64,000 nt of DNA from Agrobacterium tumefaciens (GTDB lineage: Bacteria; Pseudomonadota; Alphaproteobacteria; Rhizobiales; Rhizobiaceae), in NCBI RefSeq assembly GCF_013337285.1, contig NZ_SUPW01000002.1, positions 248,001 to 312,000 on the forward strand, written 5' to 3'. A program made the translations under genes and the position numbers. Shown here piece after piece: positions 24,815 through 34,597 of the stretch (position 1 is its first letter; each line of letters starts with the position of its first letter). The notes beneath the pieces were generated by a model that saw only the letters and a program-made list of their open reading frames with translations, was not told where the DNA came from and ran no database searches.

Positions 24815-25723
24815 GTGACCATTCAAAATCCCATTGCCCGCGAATTGTTGCTGCTCGTCCTGCTGTCCACGCTCTGGGCCGCGTCCTATACATTCATCAA
24901 GATCGGCGTGGAGACCATTCCGCCCATCACCTTCATCGCCGCGAGAACCCTGATCGCCGGTCTGCTGCTCTATGCGGTGATCCGGCTGCGTGGATTGCGA
25001 TTGCCGAAGGATTTTGCGACCTGGCGGTTGTTCTTCATTCAGGCCTGCATCAACAGCGTCCTGCCCTTCACGCTGATCGCCTGGGCGGAACAGAGCATCG
25101 ATGCCGGTCTTGCCGTCATTCTCAATGCAACGACGCCGATCTTCACCTTTCTTCTCACCGCGCTGGTCATCCGGCACGAGGCGGTGAGCGGGCGCAAGCT
25201 GTTCGGCACCATCGCCGGCATGACGGGTGTCTGCCTCATCATCGGCATGGAGGCGCTGGGCGGTGCGGGCGAGGCGATATGGAGCCAGCTTGCCGTGCTG
25301 ACAGCGGCGTTTTCTTATGCCTGTGCGGCGATATTCGGCAAGAATTTTAGGGGGCTTGATCCGATCATGCCCGCTGCTGGCTCGCTGATCTGCGGTGCGG
25401 TCCTGCTATTGCCCGTCAGCCTGATCGTTGATCGGCCCTGGACATTGTCACCTTCATCCGCATCGCTGACGGCGCTCGTGTGCCTCAGCGTCTTCTCAAC
25501 CGCGCTCGCCTTCATGATCTATTTCCGGCTGATGCAGACGCTCGGCTCGGTCGGCACCACCTCGCAGGCCTATCTGAGGGTCCCGGTCGGTGTCGCCATC
25601 GGCATGACATTTCTGGGGGAGGTGCCGACACCAGCCATGTGGGTGGGGCTTGTCTGCGTGATCGCCGGCGTGCTGGCCATGACCTTGCCGTCCCGGCGTC
25701 GGCCGGTTGCGCATGGCGGGTGA
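24815..25723 (+). CDS. EamA/DMT-family exporter (second copy)
   Basis: The product of about 302 residues has ten predicted membrane helices in two EamA halves. The GTG at 24815 is preferred by length, with a TTG at 24800 as an alternative; neither has a clear ribosome site. It is only distantly like the exporter at 22430. The substrate is unknown. Confidence 0.8.
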   Translation: MTIQNPIARELLLLVLLSTLWAASYTFIKIGVETIPPITFIAARTLIAGLLLYAVIRLRGLRLPKDFATWRLFFIQACINSVLPFTLIAWAEQSIDAGLAVILNATTPIFTFLLTALVIRHEAVSGRKLFGTIAGMTGVCLIIGMEALGGAGEAIWSQLAVLTAAFSYACAAIFGKNFRGLDPIMPAAGSLICGAVLLLPVSLIVDRPWTLSPSSASLTALVCLSVFSTALAFMIYFRLMQTLGSVGTTSQAYLRVPVGVAIGMTFLGEVPTPAMWVGLVCVIAGVLAMTLPSRRRPVAHGG

Positions 25724-25735
25724 CGGCAAAGAAAA

Positions 25736-25760
25736 CCCCGCAGGCTGGTGGCTTGCGGGG
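25736..25760 (+). terminator. Hairpin after the EamA gene
   Basis: A stem of about 10 pairs (CCCCGCA arm at 25736 with TGCGGGG at 25754-25760) lies just after the stop at 25723. The T-tract is poor, so it may be a weak terminator or a repeat edge. Confidence 0.45.
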
Positions 25761-25781
25761 CTTGATTGGCGAGCGGCTTCC

Positions 25782-25918
25782 GCTTGTTTCTTCTCCCCGA
25801 GGGGGAGAAGTCCGCGGCAGCGGGATGAGGGGGCAAGGGTGGTGAGATACGGCAACGTTGCCCCCTCATCCGACCCTTCGGGCCACCTTCTCCCCCTAGG
25901 GGAGAAGAAACGCGCGGC
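25782..25918. repeat. RIME-like composite palindromic repeat
   Basis: The stretch contains the hairpin units TTCTCCCC...GGGGAGAAG at both ends and the GATGAGGGGGCAA / TTGCCCCCTCATC pair between them. The same consensus recurs at 42954, 48526, 55575 and 62657. It matches the rhizobial intergenic mosaic element type and lies between the convergent EamA and rhlE-like genes. Confidence 0.8.
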
Positions 25919-25951
25919 AATGCCGAGCGCCCTCAATCCAAGCAGAACGAC

Positions 25952-27436
25952 TCAGCGGCTACGGCCGCGATTGCCGTTGCCATTGCCGGAAGCGCGCTTT
26001 TCCTGGCCGTTGCCGCCAGCAGGTGCATGGCGGTTGCTACCGCTGCCGCCGGGCTTGCGGGCCGGGCGGCGCTGCTTGCGGGGGCCGGACGGACGACCTG
26101 CGTCGCCTTCAGCGGTCTTGACGCGCTTGAAGTCGGACGTGTTTTCCAGATCGTTGTCGGCATCGCGCGGAGCGTGGTCGCGGTGACGGGAAGGACGGGG
26201 ATCGCCATTGTGGCGTCCGCCTTCGCGGGGAGCACGCGGCTGGCCGCCATTATTGTTGCGGCCGCCACGGTTGTTGTTGGGGCGCGTCGGGCTGGCGAGA
26301 CCGGCCGGACGTTCACCTGATGCGACCGGGATATCGATCTTCATCAGCTTTTCGATGTCGTGCAGCAGGCGGGTTTCGTCCGGTGCGCAGAAAGCGATGG
26401 CGATGCCGTCGCGACCGGCGCGGGCGGTACGGCCAATGCGGTGAACATAGGCATCCGGCACTTCCGGCAGGTCGTAATTGAAGACGTGCGTCACGGCCGG
26501 AATGTCGATGCCGCGGGCGGCAACGTCGGTTGCGACCAGAACCTTGATCTCGCCGTCCTTGAAGCCCTTGAGTGCCCGCTCGCGCTGGCCCTGGCTCTTG
26601 TTGCCGTGAATGGAGGCGACCTTGAAGCCGATATGTTCGAGGTGCTTGTAAAGCTTTTCAGCGCCGTGCTTGGTGCGCAGGAACACGATCGAGCGACCGT
26701 CTGGGTTCTCGTTGAGCGACTTCTTCAAGAGGTCGGTCTTGTCGTTCTTGCCGGCGACGAAATGCACATACTGCTCGACCTTGTCGGCAGCCTTGCCCGG
26801 AGGTGTAACCTCGACCTTGATCGGGTCGGTCAGGAAGTTGCTGGCAAGTTCGGAAATCGCCTTCGGCATGGTTGCCGAGAAGAGCAGCGTCTGGCGCTTG
26901 GGCGGAACCATGCGGGAAATCTTGCGCAGATCGTGGATGAAGCCGAGATCGAGCATCTGGTCGGCCTCGTCCAGCACCAGATAGGTGACTTTCGAGAGCG
27001 AGATGGCGTTGCGGGCGATGAGGTCCAGCAGACGGCCGGGGGTGGCGACGAGAATATCCGTGCCCTTTTCCAGCTGCAGCTGCTGCTTGTTGATCGACGC
27101 GCCGCCGACAACCTGGTTGATGCGCAGCGGCGTCTTCTTCACGAAGGAGCGCAGGTTTTCGCCGATCTGGTTCACCAGCTCGCGGGTTGGGGCGAGGATG
27201 AGGGTGCGGGTGGTGCGGTTTGCCGGACGATCGGCCTGCTTCATCAGCATTTCGATGATCGGCAGGCCGAAGGCTGCGGTCTTGCCGGTGCCGGTCTGTG
27301 CGAGGCCGATGAGGTCACGGCCTTCAAGCAGCAGCGGAATGGCTTTTGCCTGAATGGGGGTAGGGGTGGTGTAGCCAAGCTGGGTAACGCTGGCCACAAT
27401 CTTTTCAGAGAGGCCGAGTTCGCTAAAACTGGTCAA
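25952..27436 (-). CDS. rhlE: DEAD-box RNA helicase, RhlE type
   Basis: The 494-residue product starts at TTG 27436 behind AAAGG. The RecA-like core holds the Q motif (PTPIQ), Walker A AQTGTGKT, DEAD (VLDEADQ), SAT, and HRIGRTAR motifs. The last third (about residues 385-494) is a basic, Gly/Asn/Arg-rich low-complexity tail that likely binds RNA. RhlE proteins help in ribosome assembly and RNA turnover, especially in the cold. It lies alone between a RIME element and a promoter region of 460 bases. Confidence 0.92.
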   Translation of the reverse strand: MTSFSELGLSEKIVASVTQLGYTTPTPIQAKAIPLLLEGRDLIGLAQTGTGKTAAFGLPIIEMLMKQADRPANRTTRTLILAPTRELVNQIGENLRSFVKKTPLRINQVVGGASINKQQLQLEKGTDILVATPGRLLDLIARNAISLSKVTYLVLDEADQMLDLGFIHDLRKISRMVPPKRQTLLFSATMPKAISELASNFLTDPIKVEVTPPGKAADKVEQYVHFVAGKNDKTDLLKKSLNENPDGRSIVFLRTKHGAEKLYKHLEHIGFKVASIHGNKSQGQRERALKGFKDGEIKVLVATDVAARGIDIPAVTHVFNYDLPEVPDAYVHRIGRTARAGRDGIAIAFCAPDETRLLHDIEKLMKIDIPVASGERPAGLASPTRPNNNRGGRNNNGGQPRAPREGGRHNGDPRPSRHRDHAPRDADNDLENTSDFKRVKTAEGDAGRPSGPRKQRRPARKPGGSGSNRHAPAGGNGQEKRASGNGNGNRGRSR

Positions 27437-27896
27437 TATATTGCCTTTCGGGGCGCCAAAACAAACTCAGCCGGAACAGGGCTGCTGTCCGGTGGTTTTG
27501 ACGTCAAGAACCCCGCGTGAATTGGGAACTTGTGGGTTGGAATAACTTTCTGCGCATCAGTGCGGCAAACGCCGTCTTCTGTATTCGTTGCGCTTTTCCT
27601 TCATGCGGGCCAGATCGTTCTGGACATACGCTGCAGCTCACGCGGCTGCCGAAGGTGAAAGCTTGACCGGCATGTGGGCGTTTTGCGCGTTAAAGTCAAG
27701 CAATAGTTTTATAACGCCGCTGTCCGGCGACGCATGGCAGCCATGCGCAAGGTCGGCCGGTTATGGTGGGAATGGTGCGTCGGGGCGAACAATTATGGTT
27801 AAAAAAGGGTAGCGGTGCCGCTCGGTACATAGCAAACGGCGATTTTATCACATAACGTTTTTACGACGATATCCGGAAATATTTGATTCGACAGAA
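27437..27896. other. Intergenic stretch between rhlE-like and hybrid kinase genes
   Basis: No gene is well supported. On the minus strand a 38-codon frame (27673 down to 27557) is interrupted once by an in-frame TGA and ends in a basic run. The part at 27800-27890 is AT-rich and probably holds the kinase promoter. Confidence 0.4.
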
Positions 27897-30800
27897 ATGG
27901 AACTGCACGGTGTGGAGTATCGATTGACCGAAGGCAGCGGGTTGCTGGAAAAAGCTTACAGGGCCGTCACCGCCCTGGACCTGCCCGCGTGCATCAAGGA
28001 CAGCGAGCTGCGCTATCTCATGGTCAATGCCGCCTATGGCCGGGTCATGGGGCGCCCGCCTAAAGCTTTTGTGGGACACACCAGCCTTTCCCTGTCCGCA
28101 GATGTTCGTGATGCCGAGCGCGAAGACAGGGAACGTCGCTCGCTGGTTTTCGCCACGGATGAGGTACTCGCCTGCCATGGTGCAGCTTCTTCCGGGCCAT
28201 ATACGCTTCGCTGCGAACGCTTCACCGGCGATGACGGCAATCTGTTCCTGTTCGAAGTGTTTGAGGATATGCCACCGGTTGCGGTGGAGAATTTCGTGGG
28301 CGGCGACAGCGCCTCCAACCTCCTTTTCGGCAGCGGCGTGATCGATCTCATCGATGCCGGCATCGTGATTTATGACCGTGAAAACCGGCTGATCTATTGT
28401 AACAACCGCTTCGTGGACTTTTACAGCGCCTTTGGTGTGGAGCTGAAACCGGGTGTGCGGCTCGAGACGCTGATGGAGGCGGTGTATTTTTCGAGTGGTT
28501 ACAGCGACGCAAAACCAGGCGATCCGGCTTTCGACACGTGGATGCAGGAGCAATTGCGGGATTTTTCCCTGCCCTATCTGGAAAGGGTATCGCAGTTTGC
28601 CGATGGCCGCTGGGTGCGCATGGTCAACAAGCGGCTGGAGAACGGCATGCTGGTCGGTCTGCGCATCGACGTGACGGAGTTCAAGGCGCATGAGACCCTG
28701 CTCAGCACACAGATCCGCGAGACCTGGCTGCTGCGTGCCGCGTTGGAGCAATTGCCGGTGGCGGTGTTTCTGCGGGATCATGACAGGCGGCTGACCTTTG
28801 CCAATGCGGCCTATGAAAAATTTGTCGGAGGCGATCTCGCCCATTTTATCGGCAAGACCGAAAACGAGATGTTCCCGACGACCGGTGAGCAGTCCCGGCT
28901 TGAAAACGAGCGGCTGCTTGAAACGGGCGAAGCAATCGAGAAGGCCGAAACCCTGCCGCTGCCGGATGGCACCTCCGTTCCCGTCATCACCCGCCTCGGT
29001 CGGGTGGCGACGCCTGACGACGAATATTATCTGGTCGGCTCGGTCACCGATGTCAGCCTGTTGCAGGACCGCGAAAATGCGCTGATTGCGGCGCAGGCAC
29101 AGGCCGAAGCGCTGCACCGCCAGCTGGAGACGATTCTTCATGCCCTGCCGGTGGGCGTGCTGCTCATCAACGCCGATCTCGTCATCGAATATGTCAATCC
29201 GTTCTTTTACGAGGTCTGGGGCGAAATCGGCGGCGAGAAATCGCTGGTCGGCAAAAGCTATCGCGAATTCATGGAGCTGAATTTCGAAAGCGGCCTTTAC
29301 GACTATGGCGACATGTCGTTCGACGATCTCTATAACCAGCGAACGGAGCGGCTTCTCAGCAAGGAAGCCTCTGCCGCCCGCGAAGTGCGCAGCAAAAGCG
29401 GCAAGGTCACCGTCATCTCGAAAACCCGCCTCGATGGCGGGAAAATCCTCAGCACCTATGCCGACGTGACCGATGTGCGCATGCGCGACGCCGAGATCAT
29501 GAAGGCCAAGGCCGAGCTGGAGCGCGTCGGCGAATATATGCAGGGCGCCACGCGCGCCATGGCGCAGGGGCTGGTGCTGGTCGAGCAGGGCACCATCATC
29601 ATGTCCAACGAAGCGATGGCGCGGATGTTCGACGTGCCGCCGCATCTGCTGGAAAAAGGCCACAACTGGTCGGGCTTCTTTGCCCATTGCGCCAAGCGCG
29701 GAGATTTCGGCACCGCCGAGGAGGCGGCGGCAACGCTTGCCGCCTGGAAGGACAATATCGCCGCCAACCAGCCGTTTTCCTGGCTCATCCATGTGGCCGG
29801 CAAAACCTGGCTCAATCTGGAAGCCACCAACAGTTCCGGCAATTACTGGCTCGTCATCGTCACCGATGTGACCGAGATGAAGATGCGCGAGGAGGAGTTG
29901 CAGCGGCTGCTTTCGCGGGCGGAAGCGGCGGATCGCGCCAAATCGGAATTCCTGGCCAATATGAGCCATGAAATCCGCACGCCGATGAACGGTGTGCTCG
30001 GCATGGCGGAGCTTCTGGCCAAGTCCAATCTGGACACGCGCCAGAAGACTTTCACCGATATCATCGTCAAGTCAGGCAATGCGCTTCTGACGATCATCAA
30101 CGACATTCTCGATTTTTCCAAGATCGAGGCCGGGCAGATGAAGCTGCGCAGCGTGCCTTTCGATCCGGCCGAAGCGGTGGAGGATGTGGTTTCGCTTCTG
30201 TCCTCGGCGGCGCTGGAAAAGGACATAGAACTGGTCATCCGGATCGATCCGTCGGTTTTCGGCAAGGTCATGGGTGATGCCGGGCGGTTCCGCCAGATCG
30301 TCACCAACCTCGTCGGCAATGCCGTGAAATTCACCGAAACGGGGCATGTGCTGATCGAGCTTGCCGCGCAATCGGCTGAGGCGTCCGAAACCATGCTCTC
30401 GCTGCGCGTTGAAGACAGCGGCATCGGCATTCCGCCTGACAAGCTGGAGACCATCTTCGACAAGTTCAGTCAGGTGGATGGTTCGGCGACGCGCCGGCAC
30501 GAGGGAACAGGGCTTGGACTGGCGATCACGGTCGGCCTTGTCGGTCTTTTCGATGGTTCGATCAATGTCGTCAGCGAAGTCGGCAAGGGTTCGACCTTCG
30601 AGGTCAATATTCCATTTCAGGTCACCGAAAAACGGCGCGACGTTCCGCTTTCCGCTATGGCGATCGACGATATCCGGGTGCTCGTCATCGACGACAACGA
30701 TGTCAATCGCCGCATATTGACGGAGCAACTGCGGACATGGGGCATCGATGGGCATGCGGTGGAGGACGGTCCGTCCGGCATCGCCGTACTGCAGGAGGCC

Positions 30801-31595
30801 GTGTCGCTCGGCTTTGCCATCGATGCCATCATCCTCGATTATCATATGCCTTTCATGAACGGGCTGGATGTGGTCGAGCGCATTCGTGCGGACCAGCGTT
30901 TCGATGAGATTGCCATCGTGTTCCTGACCTCCATGGATGTGGTGGGTGACGAGACGCTGTTTACCGATCTCAACGTGCAGGCGCATCTGATGAAACCGGC
31001 GCGGGCGAGGCTTTTGCGCTCCACCCTGTTCGATGTGGTGCGGGATGTGCGGCTGAAGCGCGCTAGGTCGCAGCCGCTGGCGCTGGAGGCAGGCGGCGGA
31101 ACCGTACGCCGGGAAAGGCGTCTGGCTGAAAAGAAACCGCGCATTCTGCCAGTGGTACCGGCTGTTTCCGAACGCCGCCGGCCGAGCCTGATCGACGTGC
31201 TGGTGGCCGAGGACAATGACGTCAACCAGATCGTCTTCACCCAGATTTTGCAGCAGGCGGGTTTGCGGTTCCTGATCGTCGGCAACGGCAAGAAGGCGGT
31301 TCAGGCGTGGGAGGAGAACAATCCCGCCATCATCCTTATGGATGTCTCGATGCCTGTCATGAACGGCCATCAGGCCACGCTCGCCATCCGCGCCGCCGAA
31401 CAGGCCGCCGCCGACGGCCGGCATGTGCCGATCATCGGTGTTACCGCCCATACCCAGGACGCTGACCGGGAACTTTGCCTGCAGGCGGGCATGGATGATT
31501 ATCTGTCGAAGCCGATCAGTCCTGAAATTCTCGAGGACAAGATCGCGCAATGGCTGGGGGATGCCATGCCCCGCCGTGACGCGCCGGGCGTCTGA
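27897..31595 (+). CDS. Soluble multi-PAS hybrid sensor histidine kinase with two receiver domains
   Basis: The 1,232-residue protein has no clear membrane segment. About five PAS-like domains fill residues 15-670, then a HisKA domain with phospho-acceptor His691 (MSHEIRTPMNG), an HATPase domain with GTGLGLAI, and two receiver domains: Asp981 (ILDYHMPFMNG) and Asp1149 (LMDVSMPVMNG) are the likely phospho-acceptors. No HPt domain is present, so a separate HPt protein is probably needed. PAS domains suggest cytoplasmic sensing of redox, light or a small ligand. No response regulator lies next to it, so the pathway is unknown. Confidence 0.9.
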   Translation: MELHGVEYRLTEGSGLLEKAYRAVTALDLPACIKDSELRYLMVNAAYGRVMGRPPKAFVGHTSLSLSADVRDAEREDRERRSLVFATDEVLACHGAASSGPYTLRCERFTGDDGNLFLFEVFEDMPPVAVENFVGGDSASNLLFGSGVIDLIDAGIVIYDRENRLIYCNNRFVDFYSAFGVELKPGVRLETLMEAVYFSSGYSDAKPGDPAFDTWMQEQLRDFSLPYLERVSQFADGRWVRMVNKRLENGMLVGLRIDVTEFKAHETLLSTQIRETWLLRAALEQLPVAVFLRDHDRRLTFANAAYEKFVGGDLAHFIGKTENEMFPTTGEQSRLENERLLETGEAIEKAETLPLPDGTSVPVITRLGRVATPDDEYYLVGSVTDVSLLQDRENALIAAQAQAEALHRQLETILHALPVGVLLINADLVIEYVNPFFYEVWGEIGGEKSLVGKSYREFMELNFESGLYDYGDMSFDDLYNQRTERLLSKEASAAREVRSKSGKVTVISKTRLDGGKILSTYADVTDVRMRDAEIMKAKAELERVGEYMQGATRAMAQGLVLVEQGTIIMSNEAMARMFDVPPHLLEKGHNWSGFFAHCAKRGDFGTAEEAAATLAAWKDNIAANQPFSWLIHVAGKTWLNLEATNSSGNYWLVIVTDVTEMKMREEELQRLLSRAEAADRAKSEFLANMSHEIRTPMNGVLGMAELLAKSNLDTRQKTFTDIIVKSGNALLTIINDILDFSKIEAGQMKLRSVPFDPAEAVEDVVSLLSSAALEKDIELVIRIDPSVFGKVMGDAGRFRQIVTNLVGNAVKFTETGHVLIELAAQSAEASETMLSLRVEDSGIGIPPDKLETIFDKFSQVDGSATRRHEGTGLGLAITVGLVGLFDGSINVVSEVGKGSTFEVNIPFQVTEKRRDVPLSAMAIDDIRVLVIDDNDVNRRILTEQLRTWGIDGHAVEDGPSGIAVLQEAVSLGFAIDAIILDYHMPFMNGLDVVERIRADQRFDEIAIVFLTSMDVVGDETLFTDLNVQAHLMKPARARLLRSTLFDVVRDVRLKRARSQPLALEAGGGTVRRERRLAEKKPRILPVVPAVSERRRPSLIDVLVAEDNDVNQIVFTQILQQAGLRFLIVGNGKKAVQAWEENNPAIILMDVSMPVMNGHQATLAIRAAEQAAADGRHVPIIGVTAHTQDADRELCLQAGMDDYLSKPISPEILEDKIAQWLGDAMPRRDAPGV

Positions 31596-31627
31596 ATCAT
31601 CCGGCGCGGCGACGGTTCGGAATTGCC

Positions 31628-32383
31628 TCAGGTGGGCCGTTTGGTGCCGCAGAGCATCTCCCGCTTTCCGGCAAAGCCCTTGCGGCGCTCCAGATCAAAA
31701 CCGGCGGCGATGAGGTTGCGGCGAACGAAACCGGCGGCGGCATAGGTGGCGAATGTGCCTCCCGGCGCCGTTTTGGCAAAGAGCGCCTGCATGATTTCCA
31801 GCGACCACATGTCCGGATTGCGCGCCGGCGCGAAGCCATCCAGAAACCACGCGTCGAAATTCTCATCGCTGCTGGAGATTCCGGCAAAGGCCTCGCCGCA
31901 GACCACCGTCAGGCGTGTCTCGTCATCCAGTGCGATGTCGACCCTGCCTTGCGGCTCTTCCGGCCAGAGGGCGACAAGCGCCTTGCGCTCGGTATCGATC
32001 TCCGGCCAGCGGGAAAGCGCCCGGTCAATCTCGTCCGCCTTCATCGGGTAAAGCTCGAAGGAGATGAAATGCAGCATGGAGCGGCCGTTGCGCATCTCTT
32101 TCCACTGGCGCCATGTCTCGCAGAGATTAAGGCCGGTGCCGAAGCCCAGCTCACCGATACGGAAAACGCCCTCCCGTTCAAGCCAACGCTCCGGCAGGCC
32201 GTTTCCGCACAGGAAGACATGGCCGCATTCCAGCCTGCCATCCGTCTGGCAATAAAAATGATCGTCAAAGGCCAGCGAATAGGGCATATCCCCGTCACGC
32301 CAGTCGAGTGCGGTACGGGTTTCTCCGGTTGCGGAACCGGTCTCTGTGCCAGTCTCTGGGATAAAGTCGTTGGAATTTTTCAT
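31628..32383 (-). CDS. mnmD: tRNA 5-methylaminomethyl-2-thiouridine methyltransferase MnmD
   Basis: The 251-residue product is the free-standing form of the N-terminal half of E. coli MnmC. It has a SAM-binding motif RIGELGFGTGLNL and the downstream DAWFLDGFAPARNP motif that is typical of MnmD. It methylates nm5s2U to mnm5s2U at the wobble position of some tRNAs. It is divergent from an FAD oxidoreductase that could be the second half of MnmC. The start codons of the two genes overlap within one CATG. The first 20 residues look poorly conserved. Confidence 0.88.
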   Translation of the reverse strand: MKNSNDFIPETGTETGSATGETRTALDWRDGDMPYSLAFDDHFYCQTDGRLECGHVFLCGNGLPERWLEREGVFRIGELGFGTGLNLCETWRQWKEMRNGRSMLHFISFELYPMKADEIDRALSRWPEIDTERKALVALWPEEPQGRVDIALDDETRLTVVCGEAFAGISSSDENFDAWFLDGFAPARNPDMWSLEIMQALFAKTAPGGTFATYAAAGFVRRNLIAAGFDLERRKGFAGKREMLCGTKRPT

Positions 32384-33590
32384 GGCTAATGCCGATAATC
32401 CTGCTTTCGAACAGGGTCAATCTCCAAGATTGCCGGGCTCCGTGCCGCTCCTCATCGTTGGTGGCGGCATTATGGGGCTATGGGCCGCCGTCAAGGCGGA
32501 GCGGCTGGGAATAGACACCCTGCTGGTGGAGGCTGAGCAGCTTGGCAGCGGGGCGAGCGGCGGGCTGCTTGGCGCCTTGATGCCGCATATGCCGGATCGA
32601 TGGTCGGACAAGAAGCAGTTCCAGTTCGATGCGCTTGTGGCGCTGGAAACGGAAATTGCCGGGCTGGAGGCCGAGACCGGGCTTTCGGCCGGTTATCGCC
32701 GTTCCGGCCGGATCATTCCTCTGCCCAAGCCGCATCTGCGCGGCATCGCGGAGCGGCACGAACGGGATGCCGGGGAAAACTGGGTGTCGGGTGAGCGCCA
32801 ATTCCATTGGCATGTCGGCGACAGCCCTTCTGTCCTGGATTGGGTGGATGATGCGGCAGGGCAGGCGGGCTTTGTGCTGGATACGCTGGCGGCGAAGGTC
32901 TCGCCGCGCGCGATGATCGCCCTGCTGTCGGCTTTTCTCCGCACGGCCCGGCATGTGCGGGCGGTTGAACGGTGCTCCGTGGTTTCGCTCGACCCGCAGG
33001 CCGGGCGGGCAATGCTGTCTTCGGGGGAGGAGATTGTCTTCGGCCATGCCATTGTCGCCAATGGGCACGGTTCCTTCCCCTTGATCCGCGATGCACTCGG
33101 TCTTGCGGCGGGCGTCTCGCTCGGGCAGGCGGTGAAAGGGCAGGCAGCGCTTCTTGATGCGGCGGCCGACCCGTCCATGCCGGTCGTCTTCCTCAATGGC
33201 CTTTACATCGTGCCGCATGAGGATGGCACTGTCGCCATCGGCAGTACCAGCGAAGATTGTTTTTCCGAGCCGTTCAGCACTGACGAAAAGCTAGAAAAGC
33301 TGCTCGCCGAGGCGTGCTCGGTGGTACCATCGCTTGCCCACGCACCGGTTCTGGAACGGTGGGCCGGCCTGCGGCCAAAGGCGGTCGGGAGAGACCCGAT
33401 GGTGGGGTCGGTTGCCGGCTATCCGAAGCTTGTCGCGCTTTCGGGTGGCTTCAAGGTCAGCTTCGGTCTTGCCCATTTTCTTGCCGATGCGGCGTTGCAA
33501 ACCGTGTGCGGGGAGACACCTGACGTACCCGTCGGGTTTCGCCTTCAACAACACGTGAATATTGCCGTCACGGACTTTAGAAAGTGCTGA
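32382..33590 (+). CDS. FAD-dependent oxidoreductase (possible MnmC(o) counterpart)
   Basis: The 402-residue product has an N-terminal dinucleotide-binding motif LIVGGGIMGLWAAVKAE followed by a DAO-type fold, with a second FAD contact region GLRPKAVGRDPMVG near the C-terminus. In E. coli the C-terminal half of MnmC is an FAD oxidase that converts cmnm5U to nm5U; the divergent placement with mnmD suggests the same role. General amino-acid oxidases share this fold, so the assignment is an inference from neighbourhood. The ATG at 32382 overlaps the mnmD start. Confidence 0.75.
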   Translation: MANADNPAFEQGQSPRLPGSVPLLIVGGGIMGLWAAVKAERLGIDTLLVEAEQLGSGASGGLLGALMPHMPDRWSDKKQFQFDALVALETEIAGLEAETGLSAGYRRSGRIIPLPKPHLRGIAERHERDAGENWVSGERQFHWHVGDSPSVLDWVDDAAGQAGFVLDTLAAKVSPRAMIALLSAFLRTARHVRAVERCSVVSLDPQAGRAMLSSGEEIVFGHAIVANGHGSFPLIRDALGLAAGVSLGQAVKGQAALLDAAADPSMPVVFLNGLYIVPHEDGTVAIGSTSEDCFSEPFSTDEKLEKLLAEACSVVPSLAHAPVLERWAGLRPKAVGRDPMVGSVAGYPKLVALSGGFKVSFGLAHFLADAALQTVCGETPDVPVGFRLQQHVNIAVTDFRKC

Positions 33591-33686
33591 TCAGGCCGTC
33601 CACGTCGTTAATCTGTCACGCAAATCACCTATTTGCTGGCCTGCAACGAGGCCGGTTTGGCCGCTTTTGCGGCGAGGTGACAGCGC

Positions 33687-34394
33687 ATGCGATACGCCAT
33701 TCATTTCACGCCTACCCCCAATGACCCCCTGACGCAGGCAGCCGCCGCGTGGTTGGGGCGCGATGCCTATTCCGGTCAGGCGGTGGAGCCGCCGGGCATG
33801 ATCGATCTCGGCATGCAGGAGATTTCGTACCACACGGCGCTGCCGCGCCGTTACGGTTTCCATGGCACGATCAAGGCGCCTTTCCGGCTTGCTGAGGGCC
33901 ACTCCGAGGCCGCGCTGTTGCGCGACCTGATGTATTTTTCCGGCAAGCAGGACCCTTTCACGCTTCCGCAACTTGTGATAGCAAGGCATGGGAATGTCTT
34001 CAGCCTCGTTCCAGAGCGTCCCTGCGAAGTGCTGCATTTTTTTGCCGCCCGCGTGGTGCAGGAATTTGACCGATATCGCGCGCCGCTTTCCGAGGCGGAG
34101 ATTGAGCGTGCCGATCCGGACCGGCTTTCGGCCTCGCAGCTCACCAACCTGCATCGCTGGGGCAGCCCGCATGTGATGGATGAGTTCCGGTTCCAGATGT
34201 CGCTGACGGGTGGTGTTGAGCCTGCCAGCAGCCAGAGAGTTGAGCGTGCCGTGCGCAAGGTTTTCGAGCCGCTGCTGACCCGGGAGCTACAATTTTCCAG
34301 CCTTGCTCTCTTCATCGAGGATGAGCCGGGTGCACCTTTCCGTGTGCACTCTCTGCATCCCATGGGCCGCGTTTCCGCGCGCAAGATTGCCTGA
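33687..34394 (+). CDS. DUF1045 (2H phosphoesterase-like) protein
   Basis: The 235-residue product belongs to the DUF1045 family, with the N-terminal RYGFHGTIKAPF motif containing one His-x-Thr of the 2H phosphoesterase fold. Family members occur in phosphonate gene clusters and as lone genes. No phn gene is nearby. It precedes puuE with a 203-base gap, so it is not clearly part of the ureide cluster. The substrate is unknown. Confidence 0.8.
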   Translation: MRYAIHFTPTPNDPLTQAAAAWLGRDAYSGQAVEPPGMIDLGMQEISYHTALPRRYGFHGTIKAPFRLAEGHSEAALLRDLMYFSGKQDPFTLPQLVIARHGNVFSLVPERPCEVLHFFAARVVQEFDRYRAPLSEAEIERADPDRLSASQLTNLHRWGSPHVMDEFRFQMSLTGGVEPASSQRVERAVRKVFEPLLTRELQFSSLALFIEDEPGAPFRVHSLHPMGRVSARKIA

Positions 34395-34597
34395 GAAACA
34401 GCCGCCCATAATCGTATACAAAAAAGCATCGGAATGTCGGCAAAATTGATCTCGACATTCCGGATGCGGATGATACCGTTCGGCATCGCATATCCAAAGT
34501 TTGCGCCGTTTCCCATTCCGGGCCGGCGCGCTTTGGAGATTTGTTTATGTCTCCCGAAATCGGTTTCCGCCAAGGGAGAGATGTCTTGGGTGGCTGA

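Noticed and set aside
27861..29969. A 702-codon minus-strand open frame
   Set aside because: It is antisense to the PAS domains of the hybrid kinase and is rich in His/Arg/Gln without any motif. The kinase reading is clearly the real one.
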